This document shows positions 9,914 through 25,225 of a stretch of 64,000 nucleotides of DNA, piece after piece. Position numbers and translations under genes: made by a program. Source of the DNA: Steinernema hermaphroditum. Lineage: Eukaryota; Nematoda; Chromadorea; Rhabditida; Steinernematidae. The stretch's first letter is position 1, and every line of letters starts with the position of its first letter. The DNA is taken from the NCBI GenBank assembly GCA_030435675.1, contig CM059623.1:2010012-2074011 (forward strand). Reading direction: 5' to 3'. The notes beneath the pieces are model-generated. The model searched no databases and was not told the DNA's origin. It worked only from the letters and a program-made list of their open reading frames with translations.

Positions 9914-11533
9914 GTATGGAACACCAACACTGCTTTTAAACAACGGTTCAGCTCAAAAGAGGCAAATTATTGACTATTTCCCAAAGTGCTGGAGAGCGTC
10001 TACGGTAATAAACACCGTCCGTTTGAGCGACGCTGCTTGGAGCACTCAAAATGTGGATAGATTTACGGCAGCGCAAGTCAAAACAACTACATAATCCCAT
10101 CGATAAACAAACAGAATCGCTTTACAATCAACGGAGAAGATGACTTTGCACCATCTTTGACACGACTTCTGTACGTTTGGAACGTAAAATAGATGACTCA
10201 TTGCAGGAGCTACAGCTGAGAAGGAGCCAAAGACATTGTGAAAAAGAGGCGCTTGCTTCCGACGAACGGTGCCGGGCTACCGCTGTACGTCAGTCCCTAG
10301 AGCGATAAGACAGGAAACTTGACTTTTTGTTTTTGCGTCACAAGTTGTTACGCAGTAGAGTAAAAATAGGACATCATATGAGAACGTTTCTCGAGATGTT
10401 GATCTACGTATTCGCGAAAAGAAGGAGGGTTTGGGGAAGGGCTATTTCGCCAATGACTACCAATAGACGTGGGACAGGAGGATAGATCCGTCCATGTAAG
10501 ATGTTGTTCATTTATCTAATTCTGATATCCAAACGAGCGTCCAGTATCCATTCCTCCAGTTCTATAGTTGTCTAGATCATCGATGAATTTGAGGTGAAAA
10601 AGTCAAAAATGTGTCGAATGCCAAGTAAAAGAAAATTATTGAAAAATCAATGAATTCAGGTCTGTAAACACGGCTCTCATTCCCACGATAACCAAAGTCA
10701 TGACTCTGCGAACGACAAACACGATCGCACAGTAGCCAACATTAATTTACACTGGGCGACGCAAAACCACCCAAAGCAAATTTAGGGACCCTTATCAATA
10801 GGGGCTCTATTTATCCAGTTTTCGCTCCAAAATTTCAAATTCCGTCCAAAACGACCCGCAACCCTCCAACTCGATCGATAAACAAACAAAATCTTATCAG
10901 TGGAGAGGACGACTCCACACCCCACCAGAACCAATCTGCTCGTTCGGGCTGTGCACGCCGAAATCCACGCGCAGGTAAACAAAGCTCGCTGACATCACTT
11001 CACTTCAGGAACTGGTCCACCGGGAGCGCTGTTTGCTCTCCGGCGAAGCTTAAATCCGAGGCGCCGATCTGACCTCTTCACCTGTTTGTTTAGGTAAATT
11101 CGGAGGAAAGGGAGCGGCGCCTCGCCCAAAACGGCGAGTTGAGTCACCGCGGGCATTGAGAATGACTATAGGCGCGTGACATCACCGATGGCGGACGGTG
11201 AGAAATCACTTGAAGAGGGGGAGGTCGCGGGTGCTTGATTTTTATGGCGCGGAAGGGGGCAAACAAGAGACGAAAAAAGGAGAGGGGACAAACGGGAACA
11301 ACGAACAACGCTGATTGTGATCGCTGTAAATGTGTTTTTGAGCTCTCTCAATCCTCAATCGATCCTTTTTCAACTGAGGTAGAATCATAAAATGTGCTCG
11401 TATGTTGACAGGAGCACAACTACGGTATCACTGTGTGTGGTCGTTGTACGACTCTCGTAGGTGGCAGCTCTCGTGCGATTAAACGAGATTAAAGACATTG
11501 ACGAAGACTGCACGGTCAAGAAAAACGTTGTAC

Positions 11534-11609
11534 CGTCGATAGGGATCGAACCCGGCGGGAAAACACCGTTGTAGTCCGAGAAGTTAACCACTGCACCACG
11601 CGGTCACCA
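11534..11609 (-). repeat. tRNA-like sequence
   Basis: Minus strand shows GTGGTGCAGTGGTTAAC (D arm) and CCGGGTTCGATCCC (T arm) at tRNA spacing, with a possible anticodon loop ACTACAA. Acceptor and anticodon stems pair only in part. Probably a tRNA pseudogene or tRNA-derived repeat. Confidence 0.5.
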
Positions 11610-12293
11610 TATCCAATAGCACTTTAATAGCACTATATAATCTAACTTTGGGAGGTTCTGTTGGGGCTTTCACACTTCAAAGGAAACCATGCGAAATGTT
11701 TTGTTTCGATCGTATTGTTCTCAGCGCGGATTCGAACCCGTTTGTTTTCTGGGATTCCTTTTTGCCTAAGGACCGCATTTAGTCACGAGCAACCAGAAAT
11801 AATGATTGGGGTGAACATTGCAAAACATTCGCATGAATCACTATGATTCAAAATATGAATCGCACGGATCGATTCCAAACGAACAACATCTATTAGAAAA
11901 GAGCACACTTGAAATGAAACGTGGACATCTTGGAGCTGCTACCGTACGGACCTGAAACTCCGTCTCTCGATAGGCATCGAAGACTTTGTTGTTCACCTTA
12001 GATAAGATCTTCCTTTCTATCAACCTTTCTGTCTAGTTGGAACTATCCACCTGAAAACTGGATTTGATAACCTTCGATCTGAGTGAGTTGAAGCATGATC
12101 TAATCCACGTGTAAACAAAAACGTCTAGAAAGGTTAAACGGTCTCCCAAGGTCCAACGTCACTTGTTTTTAACCCTGCGAGTGATGACGAAAAGAAGAGA
12201 CTACTTCCCTGTCTAATTTCAATCAAACGGTAAATGAATCACAACAACAATGCAACAATCAACAACAAGTACTGTACTCTCGTCTCAGTCCAT

Positions 12294-13495
12294 CTACTGG
12301 ACGCTCCTTCGCTTCTTCCTGGGACTCGGCCCGGCATCGCTCTCCTCCATCGTCGCCGCCCCATCGTCGGGCTCTTGCAGGCGCAGCTTCTTTTCGACTC
12401 CGTAGGTCAGCTTAACGGTGAACTTCTTGGCCATCGCCTCACGGAAGAAGTCGAAGATCTGCAGCGCCGAGTTCTGCGCCTTCTTGAGAGCCTCTTCATA
12501 CTGCGCCATCGTAAACGCTCCCGTGTTCATGGATCCGATAAGTTCGCCTCCGGAGACGATCGACGGCTTAAAAACGAGCACGAACGAGCAGTCCGGCTTC
12601 ACCTTCTGTGTTCCTGGCTCCAGCGAGCTTCCGACGCTGATGTGGACGCCACAGAAGAGGTGGTGCAGTGGGACAGCGGCGTCGAGAAGCGCGAGACACA
12701 TGGCGTTGATGGCAGGGGCTACGTTTTCGCTGGCGCCTTCGATTTCTTGAACGTTGCACATGAGCTGCTGCCGCGGAAAGAGCTTCTTGTCAACTGCATG
12801 TTCTAGCACGTTTCGGAGGAGGCACTCGAGCTGCAAAGCACGATATTTTAGACACACAAGGCGTTAAAACTGTTTAGACAGATTGGAGTCTAGTCTCAAT
12901 GGAGACATAGAGACAAAGGGGTAACTAGACAAGACTTAAAAGAAAAACATGACAGGACAAGCTAGGGCGACCATGCTCGGTATTTGACAGAGTCAAGTCT
13001 AATTTCGATGCTAGAGACAGAGAAGCAACTAGACAAATAGACAGCAAGCTCAGGCTGGAAAGAGAAACAGCAGTGCGAGAGAAGCAGGGTAAGCTAGGGT
13101 GTGACAAACAGACAAACTATACAGGGTCTAGACAGAATCAAGTCTAGTTTTGTAGCGACAAAGAGTGCGAGACAAACAGCTCGACTAAACTCTAAAGAAA
13201 GACCAAACGAAACATGCAAGATACACAAAACAGAGAGGACTATACACTGGTCTAGACTCCAAACAAAGACAGTATGAACAAGGGAAGATTTCGAAGAAAA
13301 GACAACTCCTACCTTTCGGTTCACATTTTTGCGTACTTTATTACGGTAGGCGAGATTAATTTTTAGATTCTCATGATCACGCTTGTACATCGGACAGAGA
13401 CGAGGCCCGTTCACCGCGGCCAAGAAGCACGTTCCGCCTTGCTGAAGTAGACATGATCCATCGGCTCTCCCACTACTGTGCAGCTCTGCATTCAT
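12294..13495 (-). CDS. crn-5: Exosome subunit RRP46 (RNase PH-like, EXOSC5 / CRN-5)
   Basis: Two exons, 13495-13313 and 12830-12294, give 239 residues, close to human EXOSC5 (235). The N-terminal part reads RADGSCLLQQGGTCFLAAVNGP, the RNase PH pattern with R-DGS and Q-G-T. The second exon has INAMCLALLDAAVPLHHLFCGV, matching the LNAAC-ALVDAGVP-LFCGV core. RRP46 is one of six ring subunits of the RNA exosome, which degrades and processes RNA in nucleus and cytoplasm; in animals it has lost phosphorolytic residues. A basic, charged C-terminal tail (PSPRKKRRSV) could be a nuclear signal. The ATG lies five bases after ATTTCAG, as at an SL acceptor. The 482-nt intron holds three copies of a GACAGA-TCAAGTCTA motif. 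It lies 276 bp downstream of the INTS15-like gene on the same strand. Confidence 0.88.
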
Positions 13496-13771
13496 CTTAT
13501 CTGAAATGACCGTCGCATATAGAGCACATGTCAGCACCGCTTTTCGCGAAGCACGCATATTATCAATAAACAAATACAAAACGGAAAAAAGTGGTTAAAT
13601 ACTATTCTAACATACCGATACGTGTCTGTCATAGAAAACAGTCAAACAGACAGACAAGATACAAGCGAACAACAAGATATACCTCCGACAATCAAACGAG
13701 ACCAGACAGCCATCTATCCATGCATCCAGACATTTTTAACCAGACAGTAGTAAGTAGCAAGTAACAATCCA

Positions 13772-15228
13772 TTATTTACTCAATTCTATCATGCTGATAA
13801 CTTCAGTCGGCAGCGCCCGCTTCACATCGACCGGTAGCGATCCCAACGTTCTCTTCATTTCCGCCATTGGAAGTGATTTCATTTGGTTGGCTAGACAGAA
13901 ATGCTGCAGAAACTTCTGTTGGTCTTCCTCTCCGATCCTTCCATATTCTCTGAAGACGTCGACGAGCACGCCGACGTTCAAGGGAGATCCTATGAAGCGT
14001 TTCCAGTTGTTGTACAGGCTGACCACCATCTCATGATACGCCTTTTTGAGATTCTCGTCTAGCGAGTTTTTAAGATCGAATTTCGCGATTAGATTGAACG
14101 TCTGAAAGCTAGGCTGTTGTCAGCAGTGTCGCAACCGCCGAAACTCGTACCGTACTAGCGAATTCCTTGGCCAGGAAGTTGTTTTCTTTGACAACGGCGA
14201 AGAAAGGCGTTGCGTCGTCTCGCAGCCACTCCGTGAAGACGATCGCCCATGACCGTTCGGGCTCGTGCACTTGAATGGCGAAGATAAGGAAGTACACTGT
14301 GAATTCTGCGGCGAATTCTCGCAAGGGCAGTAGGAATTCGTGCTAAATTGCTGTTTATAGATGTTCAAAATCTAATAATTTACCATATTTAACCGCTCTT
14401 CCGAGATCATATATGCGTTCACGATGTCCGTGACGAATCCTCTAGCGTAGTTCTTGCCACTACCCCTTGATATCTACAAAAAAGTTATTTCCGTACTGAA
14501 CAAGGGATGCTAACCCGATTCAGCCACTGCGCGACGTCGGCGTAGAAAGAGTACGGCCCGAACTGCATCATGTGAACGCAGAGTTTGCCCAAAACGGCCA
14601 TTCGAGATTCGTGAAGGAAGCTTTCGCCCTCGCGTCCCAGGAAGATGACATCGAATAATTGATATCTAATCGTTGGAACTTCTTCGTTCACTTTCTGAAA
14701 GTTATCGGGTTATTTTCTCTGTTGTATGTCTAAAAAACAGCTTGGCAAACAAATCAAAGATTCAACTTCAATCGCGCAAAGATCGAAAATCAGAACCACA
14801 CAAGTGGCCTCTCGACAAAATTCGCATTTCTCAGACACAATACTGTGTAGACAAGTTTCCGACGTCCACTGCTTACCGTAAAAAACTCGGCTAAGATCTG
14901 CAAAAGGCGGAACTGATCGCTGACCGTAGTGAGCCGAGTCGCTCGCCGATCGACGACCAAACAAAAGACGTCGACGTCTATTCGTGTCTGAATGTCAGCC
15001 AATTTACTTCGGGCGACTTTGCCTTGGTGCTGACGGAACGTCTGGAGGATCTAAATCGACAATTACAGGGTCGGATCCGCTAAAAAAATGCGGACTTACG
15101 CTCGCGAGCGTGTCTTTGGCACATTTTGGGAACTGCTGCGGGGAGATAGGTCGTGGACCGCGTGGGCCTGGCATCTGTTGGGCTGCGACCACCGGCGCTG
15201 AAGGAAGCAGTGGTGCGCGTGTGGACAT
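13772..15228 (-). CDS. INTS15: Integrator complex subunit 15 (C7orf26) homologue
   Basis: Six exons, 15228-15100, 15050-14877, 14694-14515, 14473-14384, 14342-14151 and 14101-13772, close in frame to 364 residues (human INTS15 is 449). No enzyme motif is present; it is an all-helical protein. The best landmark is exon 3, ESRMAVLGKL followed by AQWLNR, matching human DSRMSLLGKL and ASWLQR at the same spacing. CAKDTLAS near the N terminus and LLQILAEFF also line up with the human protein. Integrator binds RNA polymerase II and cleaves nascent transcripts; subunit 15 supports assembly of its INTS10-13-14 arm. The ATG lies six bases after CCTTTCAG, consistent with trans-splicing. Introns are 41-182 nt. 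Family assignment was made by eye and should be tested. Confidence 0.68.
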
Positions 15229-15806
15229 AAAAGTCTGAAAGGGATGCCAAATGTGAGAAAAAAAAACGTCGAAAACCGATACAGACAGCCATGTCTAGAC
15301 AAACAACTGATAGCGCAAAACTTTGAACTCTGTATCAATGTCTACAGTTCACTATCTGCAAAATGTGTTTTGCCTCCACTGGTCTACAGACAGCAACTAA
15401 AAGCTAGACAACAAAGCGGCTTGAACCGGTCGATTCCAGATCAACGAGCGACGCATAAAACGCTCATTTAATTACAGTACCCGCAAACATCAGATATCAG
15501 CTGTGCGCCGCTTTTTGGCTGTCACGGGACAATGATCGTAAGCATATTATCATCTCTCAACACACGTCATTATAATGCCACAAAAAAGAAAGACCTTTGC
15601 ACTGGTAGAATGAGGAGAAACATCCAAATCCCAAAACAAATGTAACACACGAGATGCGATAACAACACAACATAGACAATTTGTATGAGCAACATGTAAT
15701 GAAAACAACTTCATTTATAAAAGAACTCTGCCAAGTAACAGTGAAATATTTTATGTACATCACGGTGCGAACTGGGGTTCATGTCGATAAGCGACTACAT
15801 GACGGC

Positions 15807-16873
15807 TCACATCACCACGCAATTTGCCTTCTTCTCAGGTAACAGGTTGTTCTTAGAACGCTCGATCTCATAGAGAAGCTTCTCAAAGATTTTGTCCACT
15901 TCCTGAAAGTGACACAATGAAAATGCGCATAAACGCCCGAAGCACTTACAGTGTTGTCTTTTGCCGAAGCTTCTATGAAGATCGCGTTCCACTCTTTAGC
16001 CAATTTCTGCCCCTCATTGACAGTCACCATTCTTGAGTTGTGTTGCAGATCCTGCTTGTTACCAACCACTATAAGCGGCACACTGAAATGAAATGAGATT
16101 AGACAGGTCTGCGGTGCATGTCAGACGTCTTGAATCTATTTGGACGTCTTGCAAAAGCAAACTTGTTGAGAAACTTTCTGCGAACCGGTCGCATCATCAA
16201 ATTTAAATTAGAGCTCGGGCACAGCTCTTGGCTGCTTATCTAGTACTGCCCAATCACAGAGATCACAAGTAACATTCGTAACGAAATTCCTGGTCACGTG
16301 CTTTATGGGTGCTCGCTCACTGTTCAAACAGACCACACTACAGTAAAAAATGTAAGCTGCTTACCTTATATCTCCGATGGAGTCGATAATTTTGTCATGG
16401 ATGGTTTGCATTATCTCGAACCTGAAAACGAGCGCTGATAGTGCCGAAAGGAAGCGAAAAGTCCTCGACTTACGATCGTTTGTCGTCGATGGCGTAAACC
16501 AGAATATAACCATCAATGTCAACTGAGCAACTTCGAGGGAACAATGAATACTCTTGCTGAAATATTTGGCCACTTATTTAGCTTCACAAAGCGCTCTCGT
16601 ACTTGTCCAGCACTGTCAGTAATTTTGAGCAAATAGTTTCGGTTGTGGAAGTGCATGCTCTTCTGGTGGTAATCTTCAATGGTTGTGTCGTAGGCATCTG
16701 GGAACGAGCCTTCCACGTATCGCAGTGTCAACGACGATTTTCCTGAAAAGTACGCATTTTAGATGGACAGCTTACGAGACGAAGCACTTACCGACACATG
16801 GATAACCCATAACAGCGATTTTCCGCTGCAACGCTTCGTTGCTTTTGCCCCGCTGTTCGTGCATGCTACCCAT
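15807..16873 (-). CDS. rheb-1: Small GTPase Rheb
   Basis: Six exons, 16873-16792, 16742-16603, 16556-16474, 16421-16365, 16082-15950 and 15902-15807, give 196 residues. The P loop is GYPCVGKS, the effector loop [10 protein letters not shown], the switch II motif SAGQQEY, and the guanine-specificity motifs NKQD and SAK are present. The chain ends CVVM, a CAAX farnesylation box. Order and wording ([29 protein letters not shown]) are those of Rheb rather than other Ras proteins. Rheb-GTP activates TORC1 at the lysosome and is switched off by TSC in most animals. Start choice: a second ATG at 16862-16864 is possible; an acceptor-like TTTCAG lies near 16910, so the leader is short. Upstream member of a run of three same-strand genes. 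Confidence 0.92.
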
Positions 16874-19800
16874 CAAAAAATATGTACAAAAAAGACAATT
16901 TGAAAGCTCTGAAATAAACAACTGATAAAGTAAATTTTTAACGTTGGCACGCACAGGGTGCACGAGGTAAAGGAATAATTACGAGCAACACGAAGCAGCA
17001 CGTTATGTAGAGGAGACATCGCGTTATCTCTTTTTCATGAGAGAGGATGGACTAGCGCGAGTGATAAGAAGCAGGACGTGTATAGCAGGTACAACAATCC
17101 AACGAGTCCACCATAACAACGTCATTTCACTTTCACATGAATGGGAGCGCCCCAATGGACGCCGGAGAATAGAAAAGTCGACAATCCGTGAAATAACACG
17201 CGTTCCTCACATAGGAACTATTTACAAAACAGTCGGTATTGTAAACAACCCCAGCATCCTGAAATCACGCTCGATTCAATGCATCGGCCGTCGGCGCCTT
17301 GCTTGAGGACAAAGGCACTGATTAAACAAAGCGCTGCGAATAATTCGGGAAGGGCGTGCGCAGCGCGATCACATGGGATAACCCGTGCTTACTAATACGG
17401 AGAATGCGTCCCCGATATCAGCTGACTGGCGCCGCCATCACATTCTATAGCTGTTTGAAGAATGTATTTCACAAGGTCTTTCGCATTCCGAGGCATAGAA
17501 GATTTCGAAAGGTGCGCAGGAACTAGTCATAAAACGTTTGTTTTGATGCGAGCATTTGAAATCGGAAGGACATGAAAGTAGTTCAGGTGAGGTGTGACTG
17601 GGGTCAGAGCAAAGAATTTTGAACAACACTGATGTAAAGAATGGAGCAAAGGAGTTAAAACACGACGTTTCTGTTGAAAATGACGTTTATTAATCCGCCA
17701 AAACATGCGGATCATGTGGTTTAAGCAATTTCGATTGTAAACAAGGAGAAAAGCGCGTACAAACAACAGTTCAATGAGTAAAAATCAGAAGTCATTATCG
17801 CACATTTGACTGAACAAAGCACTATCCGGGAAAGGACGATTTTCGCCAGTTTCGACCTCCTGGACAAATAACTCATCTAATGATTTCGGATAGGTAAACA
17901 GAACTGTTTGTCACACAGAAAGCGATGGAAAAACTTGACTAATTCAGAAGGGCTGAACACAGATGGGACTCGAATTCTGCACCGCCAAGTGTTACTAAAC
18001 AATGTGCTCCGTGTAATTCGAACTAAAAGGTCAGCCAGGAAATTGGATAAATGCCAAAATTCTAATGACAGCCATATCTAAATTCATATCTTCAGAGCTA
18101 AAAAATTCGTCCGCTCCGGCATTCGCCTTGTTTAATTACCTCACCACCAGTGAAAAAGCGATAACAAAGCGGGCTTCAGAAGATCATAAAGTCAATCTGA
18201 GATTCGGCAAATAACCTGGAGCCACTTACCTTGCCACATCGTGAATATAACGCTCCCACTAAAAAGCACTAGAGAGAAGGACGCAATCGTAGCAGCCAAC
18301 TATCACACCTCTCCCGCTAAATGCTTCTCCTGATCGATCCCGCCTAAATCGATCGATCGCAAAAAAGAGCACAAAAATTGGCAAATGTCCAAAAAACGCA
18401 CTACGACGTTAGGTCGAACTGCGTTCGAAAGAGAACTGCCACCCGTTGAGCACGCCGAAATCACCGTGATCTCGCGGACTACAGTAGCGAAATTTGATCA
18501 GTCGTCGCATGCGCGAAAAGATCGCGCGCAAGAAAGTCAGGCAAATCCCACTAGGACCAGGCCGCCGCGGGTTATCGTGGCCTAGAGCGAGCGGCGCTCG
18601 TCTTCCTTGTTCGCCCTTCGCCTTCCTCTTCCGTCGGCGTCGTCTGCTTCTTCGCCATTGCGCGCGTCATGCCCCTCTTCCTCTCGTGCTCCGCGTGAGT
18701 GTCACGTGCTTTGTGTCGCCGCCTGCACTGTGTGACCGTAGTCGCCGAGGATAATCAGACACGCGCTGCAAGAGCCACGCACCCTCGCTCGTTTGATTTC
18801 GGCTGCCCGGCGACCACCCGCTCGCATCGATCTCATCCGCGCCGCGACGCGCGTGTCCATCGCCCACTCTGCGGCGAAGTGCGGCCCTGTCCTGTTTGGT
18901 TCTTTGGCCCTTAGGGGCCGCGTTGTCGCCGTCGTTTGTTGGACATCTTTTCTGTGTGCGCAGTGTCGCGATCGAATCGCCTTCTTATTAAATTTCATGT
19001 AGTTTGACGAGCTTCACCGCCGCATCGGAGCTCGCACACGGACGATTTTGATTGTAGTTTTCTTTCCACTGCTGCTGTGCTCAACTGACGCGCAAAAATA
19101 AACCGGTTGATTGACGCACTAACGACTTCGACAACGACAACAGGAGCAGCAAGAAAGGAAGACGGGGAAATACGGGGGTGCGACAAGGACGACGAACTCT
19201 CACAGGGGCCGTGTTCGCGTTCACCGTTGCTGTTCGCCGCCTCCGGCTCGCTTTTCGTTAGAACAGTCGCTCTTTGAAATGTTTCAGCTGACAAAGCGCT
19301 TAACCGAATGTCTCAGTGCCCTTTGAGTGTCGCTTGTGATTTCTCTGTCTAGGGCTCCAGTTCATTCTTGTCTGACAGACGTTCTCAAAAGTGTCTATGT
19401 CTCACTTTTTTCGATTTGCCTGTCTATAATTTCTGTCTGATTTTGCAGGTCGAATTCTGTCTACATTATGCTTCAGTCGTGTCATTTCAGGGTCTTGCAG
19501 TACGTGGGAATGGTCTAATTCGGCAAGATCGCGTGATACTGTTCGGAACAGTTCAAGGACGTTCTCCTGTCGCCGTTCTTTTGATTTAAAAATAACGCTT
19601 TCTTTGTTATTTCTGCCGAATGTTCCTCTTTGTTTTCACTGTTTTATGAGGAACTCTTTCATATAATGCGTAGGAGTGCAGCTGCCTGCTTATCTATAAT
19701 TCGCTGGAACAGCAGTCGCCACTGTTTCGATTGCCATTTCGTTCGTTTTCAAATTCGCATTTTTTGAATTATTCAACAGAAGCGGCGATACGTGATCTTT

Positions 19801-20972
19801 CACATTTGGTTCTGAAGTATTTTGACTGTCGCTTGCTGTCAGTCAAACCAAGCGACTAAATAAGGGGTGCCAAGTGGGTTTTGGTGAGCACGCTGTTCTG
19901 CTTCTCTCCATGGAGATTTTTCTGGTTGTGAAGGCCATTGCGCTTGTATTATCAGTTTGTTTAAATTAGACGCAACAGCTGTAAGGTGGCTCATGGCTTG
20001 ATAAGAGCGCACTGGTCTTTGTTGTGGCGACTGGTTATATTTTGGCGCAAATCCCGATGGTATTTGGATTTGGGAAAGAAAAAGGATTTGAGGAATGAGG
20101 ACTCCATCCGTTGCATCCGCAACATTTCGGCATCTTTCGCTGCTGTTTATTGCATTTTTTACGACTTACTAACAGATGTATCCCGCTGTGACGGAAACTG
20201 GAACCGATGATTGCGCCCAACGAATTCCACAAAACTGCGTAGTGACCCGGACTGTTATTATGCACTCAACTTTCGATGTTTCCGCTAGGTTTTCAGCTTA
20301 TGTCCCCGTATGCCACCAGGAACCCATCCGATTGATCCGTTTGCGAAACGCAAGGTCGTGTTATTGATGTATTTATCGTTCTCTTTCTCTTCGCTGTCAG
20401 CAAACGCTGATAACGTCGATGATTTTCTCCTAGTTATTGCGGCAGGTCGGCGGTAACGCAAGGTGCGAAGGGGAAGAAGGTTCAAGATATTCATGTATCA
20501 TTTCTGGTATGAGCAATTCACCCCGAACGACCCGCCATAACAGGTATTTCGGGGGTGTGGTGCGCTAATCAATCCGTTGAAGCAGTTTATATTGAAGTTC
20601 GAAAAAATTCTATGCGAATAACATGGAAGGACAGGCTCGTCGTTTCACTCGGTTGCTGAGTCAGCCGGCGTCTGCGCTCGCCCTATTTTGGGTCATGCGG
20701 CTCTGATTGGCGCTGCCGCGAGAGTGGTGGGAGACGAACGCTGGTGCAGAAAACTCAATACTGCCCCAGGCCAGTGTTCTATCGATGTGTATTCCACGAA
20801 ATTGGAATATTTTTCTCTGTTATTCTATGTCATATTTTGTCACATCTTCATTGTCTCGATGCTCATGGGATTTCACGCTAACCTGTTATTGTCGTCGTGC
20901 TCGCTTTTTTTGTTATGTGCGTGTTCTTGTCGTCGAGCTTCATTAACGTCTCTTTCAGTTTGCATAATTACG
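16874..20972. other. Divergent upstream region of rheb-1 and spk-1
   Basis: About 4 kb without a supported coding exon. The part 18.5-19.3 kb is GC- and CpG-rich compared with its surroundings and probably contains promoter sequences and non-coding first exons. A strong donor-like site on the minus strand (GTAAGTGG, about 18225-18232) could end a 5' non-coding exon of rheb-1. This is inference. Confidence 0.4.
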
Positions 20973-24734
<3,762 letters not shown>

Positions 24735-25225
24735 CCGGTCTATTACTACCCCAGCAGTGTAATATATGTTATGGATGCCAGAAGCTTTTTGGCCTGTTCT
24801 AAGATTATTTAAATGTTCCCTTTATGATCGCTCCGCACTGTACCAGTTGCATTTCTGTTTGTCAATACTTGTTCACAATGATGATTCTTTGCGCGTGTCT
24901 CTACTTGTCTCCTCATCTGCAAACCCAAACGACGACTATATTGAATGCATAAATCTTTAATGTTTTTATTTCTTTTCTCCTCGCCTTTGTGATCAATATT
25001 TACAACGTGAAAAGCGATAAAAGCGTAGGACGTGGGTCAAATAGTAGAAATACAATCATCTCTCTCACTCTAGCGCAACTTCAGAACAAATAGAGAGGGG
25101 AGGTTTGACGAGAACGTAACCTGAGGATCAATACCGTAATCCCGTATCAGAGGAACAAGTGAGATCACGGAAGTGCAACAGAGTACCCGTCTGAGTTATG
25201 GAACACGAGTGGGGTACTGCAGCCG
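24735..25225. other. Intergenic space between convergent spk-1 and HEXIM
   Basis: Contains the two 3' untranslated regions. A TTTTTATTT stretch near 24963-24971 gives AATAAA on the minus strand and may end the HEXIM transcript. No gene seen. Confidence 0.45.

Larger units (their letters stand above)
8789..12293. other. Intergenic stretch, about 3.5 kb
   Basis: No gene is recognised; open frames are short and lack splice context or motifs. It carries the 62-bp hAT-like element (9852-9913) and a tRNA-like sequence (11534-11609). Confidence 0.5.

Noticed and set aside
12234..12806. 190-codon plus-strand frame opposite RRP46
   Set aside because: It is the antisense shadow of the RRP46 exon, which has clear family motifs.
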